Source: Marinovum sp048263515 | GTDB lineage: Bacteria; Pseudomonadota; Alphaproteobacteria; Rhodobacterales; Rhodobacteraceae | DNA: 64,000 bases | Direction: 5' to 3' | Assembly: GCF_048263515.1 (NCBI RefSeq) | Contig: NZ_JBLXEC010000002.1 | Span: 318,101 to 382,100, forward strand | Shown here: positions 24,949 to 32,885 of the stretch, piece after piece | Layout of the letters: each line of letters starts with the position of its first letter | Numbering within the stretch: the stretch's first letter is position 1 | Program-made: the position numbers and the translations under genes | The notes under the pieces: generated by a model | Database searches by the model: none | Told to the model about the DNA's origin: nothing | Seen by the model: the letters and a program-made list of their open reading frames with translations, nothing else

Positions 24949-27377
24949 TCCGCGGCCTCCAGGGTAAGATCGGCAAGGGGGGCATATTGCTCGGGCCGCG
25001 CGCTGGCCTCTTCGGCCCAGGGGTCCTTGCGATAGATCGTCTGCGACAGCTCGAAGCGTTCGATCAGGGCGGCCCGTTCGGCGAGATCGTCGACCACCCG
25101 TTCCTTGACCCAGTCGAGCCCGACCTTGGCGACCCATTTGTAGGGCCGGTCAAGGTACTTGGCGTTCTCGCGGTAGAGCTGCATGAAGGCGGTGGCGAGG
25201 TCGATCGCCTCCTGCTCGGTGGCCACGTCTGCCAGACGCTCGGTTTCCTTCACGTCCATGCCGGCAGCCCCGGCAACGCCGATCTGATAGCCGCTGTCGA
25301 CGCAGACCACGCCGATGTCCTTGCAGGTCGCTTCGGCGCAGTTCCGCGGACAGCCCGAAACCGCCAGCTTGACCTTGTGCGGTGTCCAGGAGCCCCAGAG
25401 CTTCTTCTCGAGCTGGATGCCGAGGCCGGTCGAGTCCTGCGTGCCGAAACGACAGTGATCCTTGCCGACGCAGGTCTTCACCGTGCGCAGGCCCTTGGCA
25501 TAGGCGTGGCCCGAGACCATGCCGGCAGCGTTGAGATCGGCCCAGATCGCCGGCAGGTCCTCGCCCTTGACGCCCAAGAGGTCGATGCGTTGCCCGCCGG
25601 TGACGTGAACCGTGGGCACGTTGTACTTCTCGGCCGCATCGGCGATGGCGCGCAGTTCGTTCGGCGTGGTCATGCCGCCGAACATGCGGGGGACGACCGA
25701 GAAGGTGCCGTCCTTCTGGATGTTGGCGTGCTTGCGCTCGTTGATGAACCGGCTTTGCGGGTCGTCCTGGTACTCCAGCGGCCAGTCGGCCAGCAGGTAG
25801 TAGTTCACCGCCGGGCGGCAGACATGGCAGCCGTTGGGCGTGGTCCAGCCCAGCTCCTGCCAGACGGCGGCCTGGCTTTTCAGTTCTTGCGACTTGATCA
25901 GCCGGCGCACGTCCTCGTGGCTGAGGTCGGTGCAGCCGCAGATCGGTTGCGCGGTCGGCATCTGGAAATCGTCGCCCAGCGTGACTTGCAGGACCTGTTC
26001 CACCAGCCCGGTGCAGGTGCCGCAGGAGGCGCTGGCCTTGGTGGTGGCCTTGATCGCGCCGAGGTCTGTGGCCCCGCCTTCGATGGCCTGAACGATGGTG
26101 CCCTTGCAGATGCCGTTACAGCCACAGATCTCCGCATCAAGCGGCAATGCTGCAACGGCTGACAGAGGGTCCGCGGCGGCACCTCCCTGGTAGGAGGGGC
26201 CAAAGATCAGCGTGTCGCGCATCTCTTCGATGTCGGTACCGTCCTTGATCAGGCCGAAGAACCAGTTGCCGTCGGCGGTATCGCCGTACATCACCGCGCC
26301 GATCAGCTTGTTGCCCTCGATGACGAGACGCTTGTAGACGCCGCGCGCCGGGTCGCGGAAGACGATGTCCTCGCGGCCTTCGCCTTCGGCGAAATCGCCA
26401 GCGGAAAACAGATCGCAGCCGGTGACCTTGAGCTTGGTCGAAAGCTCCTTGGGGACGAAAGCGCCGTCTTCGCCGAGCAGCGCGGCGGCGAGGATCTTGG
26501 CCTGGTCGTAAAGCGGGGCGACGAGGCCGAAGAGCTGACCGTCGAATTCCACGCATTCGCCGACGGCATAGATGTCGGGATCAGAGGTCTGCAGCTGGGC
26601 GTTGACGTCGATGCCGCGACCCACCTCGAGGTGCGCATCATTGGCCAGCCGGGTCTCGGGACGGATGCCCACGGCCATGACCACCAGATCGGCCGGCAGG
26701 GTCTCTCCGCTTTCCAGCAGCACGGCCTCGGCCTTGTCCTCACCCAGAATGGCCTTGGTTGAGGCTTGGGTCTTGACGGTGATGCCGCGGCCTTCGAGGT
26801 CCTTGCGCAGCAGATAGCCTGCGGCTTCGTCAAGCTGACGCTCCATCAGGTGACCCATCAGGTGCAACACGGTCACGTCCATGCCACGCTGGGCGAGGCC
26901 GGCGGCCGCTTCCAGACCCAGCAGACCACCGCCGATCACCACCGCGCTGCCGCCCTTGGCGGAGGCTTCGATCATCGCATTGGTGTCGTCGAGATCGCGG
27001 TAGGTGATGACGCCGGGCAGGTCCTTGCCGGGCACCGGGATGATGAAGGGGGCGGAGCCGGTGCCGATGATCAGCTTGTCATAGGGCACTTCGCCGTTTT
27101 CGCCGATCACCACCTTGCGCTCGCGGTCGATGCCCACCACGGCCTCGCCAAAACGGCAGGTGACCTTGTGCTCGGCATACCAGGCGTCATCATGGGTGAC
27201 GATCTCGGCATAGCTCTTTTCGCCCGACAGCACAGGCGACAGCATGATGCGGTTGTAGTTGCCGCGCGGTTCGGCGTTGAACAGGGTGACTTCATAGGCG
27301 TCGGGGGCTGCGTCGGCCAGATGCTCCAGCACCCGTCCCGAGGCCATGCCCGCGCCGATAACGACCAGTTTCTGCAT
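24945..27377 (-). CDS. nirB: NADH-dependent assimilatory nitrite reductase large subunit
   Basis: The protein has 810 residues from the ATG at 27377 (site AAAGGAAACGAC). An N-terminal FAD/NAD(P)H module (VVIGAGMASGRVLEHL, VVIGGGLLGLEAAAGLAQRG) leads into BFD-like [2Fe-2S] segments (CGCNGICKG ... SCGTCTGLV and CGCTDL ... CHVCRPAV). A siroheme/[4Fe-4S] domain follows with CVGKDHCRFG and SGCPRNCAEATCKD. It reduces nitrite to ammonium. It lies between the GAF gene (gap of 11 bases) and nirD. Confidence 0.95.
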   Translation of the reverse strand: MQKLVVIGAGMASGRVLEHLADAAPDAYEVTLFNAEPRGNYNRIMLSPVLSGEKSYAEIVTHDDAWYAEHKVTCRFGEAVVGIDRERKVVIGENGEVPYDKLIIGTGSAPFIIPVPGKDLPGVITYRDLDDTNAMIEASAKGGSAVVIGGGLLGLEAAAGLAQRGMDVTVLHLMGHLMERQLDEAAGYLLRKDLEGRGITVKTQASTKAILGEDKAEAVLLESGETLPADLVVMAVGIRPETRLANDAHLEVGRGIDVNAQLQTSDPDIYAVGECVEFDGQLFGLVAPLYDQAKILAAALLGEDGAFVPKELSTKLKVTGCDLFSAGDFAEGEGREDIVFRDPARGVYKRLVIEGNKLIGAVMYGDTADGNWFFGLIKDGTDIEEMRDTLIFGPSYQGGAAADPLSAVAALPLDAEICGCNGICKGTIVQAIEGGATDLGAIKATTKASASCGTCTGLVEQVLQVTLGDDFQMPTAQPICGCTDLSHEDVRRLIKSQELKSQAAVWQELGWTTPNGCHVCRPAVNYYLLADWPLEYQDDPQSRFINERKHANIQKDGTFSVVPRMFGGMTTPNELRAIADAAEKYNVPTVHVTGGQRIDLLGVKGEDLPAIWADLNAAGMVSGHAYAKGLRTVKTCVGKDHCRFGTQDSTGLGIQLEKKLWGSWTPHKVKLAVSGCPRNCAEATCKDIGVVCVDSGYQIGVAGAAGMDVKETERLADVATEQEAIDLATAFMQLYRENAKYLDRPYKWVAKVGLDWVKERVVDDLAERAALIERFELSQTIYRKDPWAEEASARPEQYAPLADLTLEAAE

Positions 27378-27388
27378 GTCGTTTCCTT

Positions 27389-28330
27389 TCAAGAATACCA
27401 GGCGACGATGTGAGACAGCTCGCCCTTGGAATGGATCGGCAGGGCAACGAAATTCTCGTAGCCCGCGGCAATGCCGGGCACCGCCTGCTCGACCACCGGC
27501 AGGCCGGTGCCCAGCGCGCGTCCGATCAGCCCCTGCCAGGCGGTGGCGCGGCGCGGCTCTTCTGCCTCGCCGGCCCAGAGCCGGCCTTCGCTGGCGCAGA
27601 TGCCGTCGATCAGCACCGCGTCATTGGCCTTGCCCACCCGGGCAGCGCGGGCGTCCCAGATCTCGAACCGCCGGGCGATCGGTGTGCCCCGCGCCGAGAG
27701 CAGGGTCAGGATGAAGGTCTCGCCAGAGGGCACCGGGACCGGCAGGCCGAGACCGGTGGTCAGCCCCGCCTTGCCGGCGCTTTCGGCCCGGACAAAGCCG
27801 TAGGAGGCACCGAGATCGCGCATCAGGATCGGCGTGTTGGCCGCCCAGACTGCGCCGGGCAGGCCCTGGCCACGGGGGAACTGGGTGTGCTTCGAGACGA
27901 ACTCGAAGTGTTTCGCCGCGCCGTAATAGCCGTCATCCAGCGTCAGCAGGCTGTCGGCACCTTTCCAGACCTCGAGCGCGCCGATCCGGTCCTCGCCGTC
28001 GCCGCAGAGCACGACGAGCACCGATTTCAGCACCTTGCCGTCAAACAGCGGCACCGCGACGGCGCTGGTCAGACCGGCGGCCCTGGCGGCCTCGGCGCGT
28101 TTGAAGGAGGCAGGCTCCAGCGACTTGAAGACCACCGGTCGCTCCTCGGCCCAGGCCTTGCCGGGCAGGCCTTCGCCCTTGATGAAACTGGTCTGGCCGG
28201 AGGCGGCCTTGAAGTCCACCAGGTCGCCGTAGTTTCCTCCGGCGAGGGTCAGCCTGTCGCCTTCGGGCACCCAGACCTCGGTCACCTCGATGAAGGTGCG
28301 CGTGTCCTTGTCGATCATCGCTTCCATCAT
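27389..28330 (-). CDS. Tandem GAF-domain protein inside the nitrate operon
   Basis: The protein has 313 residues, starting at an ATG overlapping the ATPase stop by four bases (28330; 28327 also possible). Two GAF-like repeats are visible. The first has GEGLPGKAWAEERPVVFKSL and the second GQGLPGAVWAANTPILMRDL, each with a following core strand segment (SAVAVPLFDG, TGLGLPVPVP). No output domain is attached. It is soluble, with no signal peptide. The domains could sense a small ligand such as nitrate, nitrite, NO or redox state. Its place between the transporter ATPase and nirB suggests post-translational control of uptake or reduction. Function is unproven. Confidence 0.8.
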   Translation of the reverse strand: MMEAMIDKDTRTFIEVTEVWVPEGDRLTLAGGNYGDLVDFKAASGQTSFIKGEGLPGKAWAEERPVVFKSLEPASFKRAEAARAAGLTSAVAVPLFDGKVLKSVLVVLCGDGEDRIGALEVWKGADSLLTLDDGYYGAAKHFEFVSKHTQFPRGQGLPGAVWAANTPILMRDLGASYGFVRAESAGKAGLTTGLGLPVPVPSGETFILTLLSARGTPIARRFEIWDARAARVGKANDAVLIDGICASEGRLWAGEAEEPRRATAWQGLIGRALGTGLPVVEQAVPGIAAGYENFVALPIHSKGELSHIVAWYS

Positions 28331-30018
28331 GCGGCTTCCTTCTCGTCCGGAGTCGCGGCGCGGGCGGCGGCCTTGGGCTTGGCGCCGTGTTCGTATTCTT
28401 CGAGGAAGCTCAGCACCTGCTCGCGATAGGCGTAGTAATCGGGGTGTTCCAGCAGCGCCTTGCGGGTGCGCGGGCGGGGCAGGTCGACGTCGACGATGCG
28501 GCCGATGGTGGCCTGCGGGCCGTTGGTCATCATCACCACGCGGTCGGCCAGCAGGATCGCCTCGTCGACGTCATGGGTGACGCAGATCGCGGTCACCTTG
28601 GTGCGCGACCAGACCTCCATCAGCACCTCCTGCAGCTCCCAGCGGGTGAGGCTGTCGAGCATGCCGAAGGGCTCATCCAGCAACAGCAGCTTGGGGCTGA
28701 GCGCAAAGGCGCGGGCGATGCCGACGCGCTGCTTCATGCCGTTCGACATGTCGGCGGCCGAGCGGTCCATGGCATCGGCCAGACCCACGCGTTCGAGGTA
28801 ATATTCCACCACGTCCTGCCGTTCGGCCTGGCTGGCCTTGGGGTAGACCTTGTCGACGCCGATGGCGCAGTTCTCGCGCGCGGTCAGCCAGGGGAAGAGG
28901 TTCGGCGACTGGAACACCACCGCGCGTTCGGGATCGGCGCCCTGAACGTGGTAGCCATCGAGCCGGATCGCGCCCTTGGAGATCGAATTGAGCCCGGCGG
29001 CCATGGTCAGCACAGTGGACTTGCCGCAGCCGGAGTGGCCGATCAGCGAGATGAACTCACCCCGGTTCACCTTGAGGTCGAAGTTCTCGACCACGGTGAG
29101 CGGGCCTTTCGGGGTGGGGTAGATCTTGTGCAGCTGCGAGAAGTCGAGGAAGCGCTCGTCGATCATGCCTTCCTGCGCGTCCTTGACGGCCTTCGGCACC
29201 GAATGGATCGGCGTCACGTCCGGCAGGATGCGCGAGCCTTCGACCTTGGCCTCGATGCCCACGTCCATCAGGTAGGTGGTGACCTTGGCGCGCAGGGCCT
29301 TGAAGCCGTCGTGGTGGTTCATCTCGGCCCGGTCGCGGGGGCGGGGGATCTCGACCGCAAATTCCTCGCCCAGGGTGCCATCGGGGTTCAGCGCGATGAT
29401 CCGGTCGGCCAGCATGATCGCCTCGTCGACGTCGTTGGTGATCAGCACGCAGGTCTTCTTGTCGGCCTCCCAGATCGCCTCGATCTCGTCCGCCAGGTTG
29501 GCGCGGGTGAGCGCATCCAGCGCCGAGAGCGGCTCGTCGAGCAGCAGCACCTCCGGGTTCATCGCCAGCGCGCGGGCGACGTTGACCCGCTGGCGCATGC
29601 CGCCGGACAGTTCCGCCGGGCGACGATGCGTGGCGTGGGAGAGCCCCACCATGTCGACGTATTTGGCGACCTTCTCGGCTTTTTCGGCCTTGGCCATGCC
29701 GGGGAAGATCGTGTCAACCGCGAGGCCCACATTGCCCGCCACGGTGAGCCAGGGCATCAGCGAGTAGCTCTGGAAGATCACGCCACGTTCCGGGCCGGGG
29801 CCGGTGATCCGCTTGCCCTTGAAGGTGACTGCCCCCTTGGTCGGCTGTTCCAGACCGGCCATCAGGTTGATCAGCGTCGTCTTGCCAGTGCCGGAGAAGC
29901 CCAGGAGAACGAGGAACTCGCCCTCCCGCACGTCCAGATCGATGTTCTTGAGAACCGGGGTGGCGGCCGTGCCTTCACCGAAGCTCTTGGAGACATTGTC
30001 GAATTTGAGGATGCTCAT
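28327..30018 (-). CDS. Nitrate ABC transporter ATP-binding protein, two fused ATPase domains (NrtCD-like)
   Basis: The protein has 563 residues. I chose the ATG at 30018 because AAGGA sits seven bases upstream; the ATG at 30024 has too short a spacing. Domain 1 has Walker A GFSGTGKTT, signature LSGGMRQRVNVARAL and Walker B VLLLDEPLSALD. Domain 2 has GHSGCGKST, a variant signature MSNGMKQRVGIARAF and LLLLDEPFGMLD. Cyanobacterial NrtC and NrtD are separate proteins; here both ATPases are on one chain and the NrtA-like C-terminal domain of NrtC is absent. It drives nitrate import with NrtB and NrtA. Confidence 0.9.
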   Translation of the reverse strand: MSILKFDNVSKSFGEGTAATPVLKNIDLDVREGEFLVLLGFSGTGKTTLINLMAGLEQPTKGAVTFKGKRITGPGPERGVIFQSYSLMPWLTVAGNVGLAVDTIFPGMAKAEKAEKVAKYVDMVGLSHATHRRPAELSGGMRQRVNVARALAMNPEVLLLDEPLSALDALTRANLADEIEAIWEADKKTCVLITNDVDEAIMLADRIIALNPDGTLGEEFAVEIPRPRDRAEMNHHDGFKALRAKVTTYLMDVGIEAKVEGSRILPDVTPIHSVPKAVKDAQEGMIDERFLDFSQLHKIYPTPKGPLTVVENFDLKVNRGEFISLIGHSGCGKSTVLTMAAGLNSISKGAIRLDGYHVQGADPERAVVFQSPNLFPWLTARENCAIGVDKVYPKASQAERQDVVEYYLERVGLADAMDRSAADMSNGMKQRVGIARAFALSPKLLLLDEPFGMLDSLTRWELQEVLMEVWSRTKVTAICVTHDVDEAILLADRVVMMTNGPQATIGRIVDVDLPRPRTRKALLEHPDYYAYREQVLSFLEEYEHGAKPKAAARAATPDEKEAA

Positions 30019-30062
30019 CTGCATGTCCTTTCTGCGCTACCGCGTTGCGGCCAGGGCGGCTG

Positions 30063-31145
30063 TCAGCGGTTGTTCGAGAAGGTGAAAAGCGATTGCAGTG
30101 CGAACATCACCCGGTCGAGCAGGAAGCCGATCACGCCGATGGTCAGCACGGCGACCATGATCTTGGCGAGGCTCGAAGAGCTGCCGTTCTGGAATTCGTC
30201 CCAGACGAACTTGCCGAGACCGGGGTTCTGCGCCAGCATTTCGGCGGCGATCAGGACCATCCAGCCGACACCCAGCGACAGGCGGAGACCGGTAAAGATC
30301 AGCGGCAAGGCCGAGGGCAGCACCAGCTTGGTGATCTTGGTATAGGTGTTCATCTTCAGGACCTTGGAGACGTTCACCAGGTCCTTGTCGATGCTCGCCA
30401 CACCCAGCGCCGTGTTGATCAGCGTCGGCCAGAGCGAACAGAGCGTCACGGTGATCGCCGAGATCAAGAACGACTTGGAGAACATGCCGTCGTTGGTGGC
30501 ATAGACCGCCGAGACGATCATCGTGACGATCGGCAGCCAGGCCAGCGGCGAGACCGGCTTGAAGATCTGCACCAGCGGGTTGATCGCGGCATTGGCGGTG
30601 GGTGACAGGCCGGCGGCGATGCCCAGCGGCACGGCGACGGCGGTGGCGATCAGGAAACCGAAGAAGACGGTTTTGATCGAGGTCCAGATCTGCTGGTAGT
30701 AGGACGGCGCGCCGGTATAGGCGATGTCCTTGACCTCGTCACCGCGGCCGGCCTCGACGAGCTTGTCGTTGCGCGCCGCGACCATCGTCTCGAACTTCTC
30801 GCGCTTGGCCGCCTTGGCCTGGGCGTCTTCATGCAGGGTGACCGCCTCGACCCAGACTTCCGCCGGGCCGGGCACAGCGCCGAGCGAGGTCTGCACCTTG
30901 GGTGCCAGTGTAGACCAGAGCATCAGGAAGGCGATGATGGCGATCAGCGGCACCGCCAACAGGCGCCAGATTTCCTTGAACTGCGCCTTGGGGTTGTCGC
31001 CGGCGGCGGCCTTGAGCACCGGTGTGGCCCAGCTGAGGCCCAGCACCTGGAACCATTTGTCGGCGGCGTTGATGCGGGTGAAGAGACGGGCGCGACGGGC
31101 CTCGCGGGCCTCGGCGGCGGAAAATTCGGGATCGACGGTTGTCAT
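30063..31145 (-). CDS. nrtB: Nitrate ABC transporter permease
   Basis: The protein has 360 residues from the ATG at 31145. A cytoplasmic N-terminal part of about 65 residues precedes the first span (VPLIAIIAFLMLWSTL). A periplasmic or loop insertion of about 70 residues (PGPAEVWVEAVTLHEDAQ onward) follows. Five further spans then carry the permease loop VSKVLKMNTYTKITKLVLP. It resembles NrtB/CmpB. It forms the channel for nitrate with NrtA and the fused ATPase. A highly folded RNA segment separates it from nrtA. Confidence 0.92.
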   Translation of the reverse strand: MTTVDPEFSAAEAREARRARLFTRINAADKWFQVLGLSWATPVLKAAAGDNPKAQFKEIWRLLAVPLIAIIAFLMLWSTLAPKVQTSLGAVPGPAEVWVEAVTLHEDAQAKAAKREKFETMVAARNDKLVEAGRGDEVKDIAYTGAPSYYQQIWTSIKTVFFGFLIATAVAVPLGIAAGLSPTANAAINPLVQIFKPVSPLAWLPIVTMIVSAVYATNDGMFSKSFLISAITVTLCSLWPTLINTALGVASIDKDLVNVSKVLKMNTYTKITKLVLPSALPLIFTGLRLSLGVGWMVLIAAEMLAQNPGLGKFVWDEFQNGSSSSLAKIMVAVLTIGVIGFLLDRVMFALQSLFTFSNNR

Positions 31146-31178
31146 GGGGGGCTTCCTTGAAATCCGGTGGCAGCTGGG

Positions 31179-31242
31179 GCCGCTCCTCAAGCCCGTGCGG
31201 GCTTTCCTCGCGAGGAGGCTCTGGCAGGAGCCGAGGAGCGGC
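31179..31242 (-). other. Four-helix cloverleaf-like RNA fold between nrtA and nrtB
   Basis: These 64 bases pair completely. The outer stem 31179-31188 with 31233-31242 has ten pairs. Hairpin 31189-31204 has seven pairs with a 2-base loop. Palindrome 31205-31216 forms a third helix, and hairpin 31217-31232 has five pairs with a 6-base loop. No unpaired base is left at the junction. It probably acts in the mRNA to protect the nrtA message or limit read-through. It is not a tRNA. Confidence 0.7.
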
Positions 31243-31250
31243 GGGGCGGG

Positions 31251-32618
31251 TCAGCCTTTGACGTCGGTGCCGACGACCGTCTGCGCGCCTTTCAGGCCGA
31301 TCGGCAGGCTGTCGAGATAGGCGTTGGGCGCCCGACCGTCATAGGCGATGCCGTCGATGATATCCTCGGCCGGTGTCGGCGCCTTGTAGCCGTCGCTGTC
31401 CCAGGGGAAGTCGGCCTCGTTGGCCAGACCCTCGTCGACCAGCATGCGGGCGGCTTCGAGGTAGATTTCCGGCTTGTAGACCGACTTGGCGACCTCGTCG
31501 TACCAGCTGTCCGACTTGGGCTCGGCGATCTGGCCCCAGCGGCGCATCTGGGTCAGGTACCAGACCGCGTCGGAGTAGAAGGGGTAGGTGGCGTTGTAGC
31601 GGAAGAAGACGTTGAAATCGGGGACTTCGCGGGTGTCGCCCTTTTCATATTCGAAGGTGCCGGTCATCGAGGCGGCAATCACCTCGGCATCGGCACCGAC
31701 ATATTCCGGACGGCTCAGCATCTCGACCGCTTCCATGCGGTTGGCGTTGTCGTTTTCGTCCAGCCATTGCGCCGCGCGGATCAGCGCCTTGGTCACTGCC
31801 AGCGTGGTGTTGGGGTACTCCTCGGCAAACTCGGCGGTGATGCCAAAGACCTTCTCCGGGTTGTTCTTCCACAGCTCGTAGTCGGTGATCACCGGCACGC
31901 CGATGCCCTTCACCACGGCCTGCTGGTTCCAGGGCTCGCCGACCGAATAGCCATAGATCGTGCCGGCCTCCAAGGTGGCGGGCATCTGCGGCGGCGGCGT
32001 GACCGAGAGCAGCACGTCGGCGCCGATCTGGCCGGTGATGTTGTCCTGGCTGTAGTAGCCCGGGTGCAAGCCGCCGGCAGCGAGCCAGTAGCGCAACTCG
32101 TAGTTGTGAGTCGAGACCGGGAAGACCATGCCCATGTTGAAGGGCTTGCCGTCGTCCTTGTACTTCTCGACCACCGGCGCCAGCGCCTCGGCCGAGATCG
32201 GGTGGATCGGCTTGCCCTCGGCATCGGCCGGGATGTTCGGCTTCATCTGCTCCCAGATCTCGTTCGACACGGTGATGCCGTTTCCGTTCAGGTCCATCGA
32301 GAAGGGGGTGATGATATGCGCTTCGGTGCCGAAGCCGATGGTTGCCGCCAGCGGCTGGCCAGCCAGCATATGCGCGCCGTCGAGCTGTCCGCCGATCACG
32401 CCGTCGAGCAGAACCTTCCAGTTGGCTTGGGCCTCGAGCGTGACAAACAGTCCCTCGTCGAGGAAATAACCCTGTTCATAGGCCACGGCGAGCGGCGCCA
32501 TGTCGGTGAGCTTGATGAAACCGAAGGTCAGCTCGTCCTTTTCCAGGTCGAGCATCTGCGCGAAGCCGGGGGTGGCAAGGGCGGTCGAGGCGGCAAGGCC
32601 GAGGAGGAGGGTCTTCAT
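31251..32618 (-). CDS. nrtA: Nitrate ABC transporter substrate-binding protein
   Basis: The protein has 455 residues. The signal peptide MKTLLLGLAASTALATPGFA is followed by QMLDLEKDELTFGFIKLTDM. The mature part matches the NrtA/CmpA family, including IGGQLDGAHMLAGQPLAATI and YSVGEPWNQQAVVKGIG. No lipobox cysteine is seen, so it is probably free in the periplasm. It is the first structural gene after the leader RNA. Its start lies 48 bases past the T-run of the leader terminator. The cytoplasmic NasS upstream is a homologue used as a sensor. Confidence 0.93.
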   Translation of the reverse strand: MKTLLLGLAASTALATPGFAQMLDLEKDELTFGFIKLTDMAPLAVAYEQGYFLDEGLFVTLEAQANWKVLLDGVIGGQLDGAHMLAGQPLAATIGFGTEAHIITPFSMDLNGNGITVSNEIWEQMKPNIPADAEGKPIHPISAEALAPVVEKYKDDGKPFNMGMVFPVSTHNYELRYWLAAGGLHPGYYSQDNITGQIGADVLLSVTPPPQMPATLEAGTIYGYSVGEPWNQQAVVKGIGVPVITDYELWKNNPEKVFGITAEFAEEYPNTTLAVTKALIRAAQWLDENDNANRMEAVEMLSRPEYVGADAEVIAASMTGTFEYEKGDTREVPDFNVFFRYNATYPFYSDAVWYLTQMRRWGQIAEPKSDSWYDEVAKSVYKPEIYLEAARMLVDEGLANEADFPWDSDGYKAPTPAEDIIDGIAYDGRAPNAYLDSLPIGLKGAQTVVGTDVKG

Positions 32619-32665
32619 GAAAGTCTGTCCTTTACTGAGGCCCGGGAGGAGAGGGTCGGGCAAAC

Positions 32666-32715
32666 AAAAAAGCCGCTGACGCACTTCGCTGGTGGGCGAA
32701 GGGTCGAGCGGCTTT
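32666..32715 (-). terminator. Regulated intrinsic terminator in the nrtA leader
   Basis: On the minus strand AAAGCCGCT (32715-32707) pairs with AGCGGCTTT (32677-32669), a nine-base stem. An inner six-base stem CTTCGC/GCGAAG lies at 32701-32684. The 3' arm runs into six consecutive T (32671-32666). It stands between nasS and nrtA and follows the two NasT-type hairpins. Confidence 0.9.
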
Positions 32716-32778
32716 GCTCTTCGGGTCCCGGACGTTCGGGAGAATTCCAGCAGCGGACGCCATTGCCCGCCGGTGGGC
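32666..32778 (-). promoter_or_regulatory. NasT-responsive antitermination leader of the nrtA operon (two ANTAR-type hairpins)
   Basis: On the minus strand, 5' to 3': hairpin P1 (32778-32765) GCCC-ACCGGC-GGGC; 23 bases; hairpin P2 (32741-32726) TCCCG-AACGTC-CGGGA; ten bases; then a terminator. Both loops are six bases with A at position 1 and G at position 4, the features recognised by ANTAR-domain proteins. The ANTAR protein NasT and its partner NasS are encoded just upstream. NasT released from NasS should bind here and allow transcription into nrtA when nitrate is present. Confidence 0.88.
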
Positions 32779-32885
32779 CCTTTATGCCTGTTCAGGTTGT
32801 GGCTGCGCAAAGGAAAGGGCGGGGCGGACCGTGATTTTTCTGCAATGCAGCGTGATCTTCGCTGCGGCTGCACAAGAAATGGGCG

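Noticed and set aside
31179..31242. tRNA, because of the cloverleaf-like folding
   Set aside because: The outer stem has ten pairs, the junction has no spacer bases, and no TPsiC or anticodon-loop sequence is present.
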